The translations under genes and the position numbers were made by a program. Under the pieces are notes generated by a model. The model had not been told where the DNA came from. It saw only the letters and a list, made by a program, of their open reading frames with translations, and searched no databases. DNA of 64,000 nucleotides, taken from Paracoccus onchidii (GTDB taxonomy: Bacteria > Pseudomonadota > Alphaproteobacteria > Rhodobacterales > Rhodobacteraceae). Where the stretch lies: NCBI RefSeq assembly GCF_028294535.1, contig NZ_JAQBIE010000010.1, positions 62,001-126,000 on the forward strand, written 5' to 3'. Positions 63,561-64,000 of the stretch are shown here, piece by piece; positions within the stretch are counted from its first letter, which is position 1, and each line of letters opens with the position of its first letter.

Positions 63561-63573
63561 TTGATGCAATCAA
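63561..63573. promoter_or_regulatory. Short palindrome before the GntR gene
   Basis: TTGAT-GCA-ATCAA lies 27 bases before the GntR start, in the 51-base gap after the aldehyde dehydrogenase. It is unlike the TTAGTAG motif at the other two promoters. Possible independent operator. Confidence 0.3.
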
Positions 63574-63599
63574 TTCGACGTATCAAAAAAGGTTAAGCG

Positions 63600-64000
63600 A
63601 TGAATATGCGCCCAGCTGCGAAATATCAGATTGTCCATGACGAATTGCTGCGTCGCCTGAAGGCGGGAATGTATTCCGTCGGCACGCGTTTGCCCTCGGA
63701 AGAGGCGCTGGCGCAGTCCTTTGGGGTCAGTCGGGTCACGGCCCGGCGGGCCTTGGAAATACTGGTCGATGCGGGCTATCTGATTTCGCGTCAGGGCAGC
63801 GGCTATCTGGTCAATACGCTTTCGCCGCCGGAAACCACCTGCCTGACCTCGTTCACCGATATGATGCTGCGCGAAGGTCGGGTGCCGGGTGCGCGGCTGA
63901 TCGAGATACGTGAACAGGACCCGACACCACCTGTCGAGGTGACCGAACTGTTTGAGGAACCCGTGGCGCTGATCCGGCGTTTGCGGACTGTGGATGGCGC
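63600..64000 (+). CDS. GntR/UTRA-family regulator (3' end outside window)
   Basis: First 133 or so codons of a HutC-type GntR regulator: winged HTH with YQIVHDELLRRLKAGMYSVG, FGVSRVTARRALEILVDAGY and LISRQGSGYLV, then the start of the UTRA effector domain (LTSFTDMMLREGRVPGARL). The ATG at 63600 has AAGG 7 bases upstream; an ATG two codons later is possible. It is the obvious candidate regulator for the cluster and its shared motif. Confidence 0.9.
   Translation, partial: MNMRPAAKYQIVHDELLRRLKAGMYSVGTRLPSEEALAQSFGVSRVTARRALEILVDAGYLISRQGSGYLVNTLSPPETTCLTSFTDMMLREGRVPGARLIEIREQDPTPPVEVTELFEEPVALIRRLRTVDG

Overview
The window is high-GC DNA with tightly packed, often stop/start-overlapping genes. 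It looks like the chromosome or a large replicon of an alphaproteobacterium of the Rhodobacterales, most like Paracoccus or a close relative. The clues are a cyoABCD bo3/ba3-type quinol oxidase followed by a SURF1 gene, a glycine-betaine Rieske oxygenase pair, a hmuSTUV heme locus and many LysR/GntR-controlled ABC and TRAP uptake clusters. I saw no rRNA, tRNA, CRISPR or phage genes. The taxonomic placement is an inference from gene content.

Layout. (1) 1-7128: iron/heme block on the + strand: the end of an SbmA/BacA-like ABC protein, a short HmuS-like protein, a ChaN-like protein, hmuS, hmuT, hmuU, hmuV and a siderophore-interacting flavoprotein. (2) 7209-10395, - strand: a three-gene FecBCD-type ABC importer behind a cobalamin riboswitch, so probably corrinoid uptake. 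(3) 10476-14824: a divergent sugar-acid cluster (SMP-30 lactonase, mutarotase, COG3618 lactonase; mannitol-dehydrogenase-family reductase and aldo/keto reductase) resembling oxidative L-fucose/L-rhamnose breakdown. (4) 14886-21369: an MFS carrier, then cyoABCD and SURF1. (5) 21440-24020: decayed IS3 and IS66 pieces, then an intact hipBA toxin-antitoxin pair with three regularly spaced palindromic operators. (6) 24021-35354: an opine-type cluster: octopine/nopaline-dehydrogenase-family enzyme, dipeptide-type ABC importer, a three-subunit FAD/2Fe-2S dehydrogenase, an extra DAO-family oxidase, a LysR regulator and a solute-binding protein. The regulator and binding-protein genes share a promoter motif. 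(7) 35705-40484: Rieske oxygenase and reductase (gbcAB), a GlxA/AraC regulator and an orphan TauA-like binding protein.

(8) 40534-46835: an IS6 remnant, then a LysR gene divergent from a CaiB-type CoA-transferase, an HMG-CoA-lyase-like enzyme and a DctPQM TRAP transporter. A secreted alpha/beta hydrolase follows. (9) 47960-54050: a scarred region with ISL3 and IS110 remnants, two VOC proteins, an AHSA1/ArsR pair, a GMC oxidoreductase divergent from its GntR regulator, and a broken trkH. (10) 54286-64000: one long + strand catabolic cluster: MFS carrier, thiolase-like protein plus DUF35 partner, acyl-CoA synthetase, sugar-phosphate isomerase/epimerase, DhaL, DhaK, LacD-like aldolase, aldehyde dehydrogenase and a GntR regulator that runs off the end. 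Its two promoters carry the same 15-bp motif in opposite orientations.

The best candidate for an undescribed system is region 10. It couples ketose phosphorylation and aldol cleavage to aldehyde oxidation, CoA activation and a thiolase-fold enzyme that lacks the usual catalytic cysteine and histidine. The opine-type cluster (6), the hipBA operator array (5) and the CoA-transferase/lyase/TRAP set (8) are the next most interesting.
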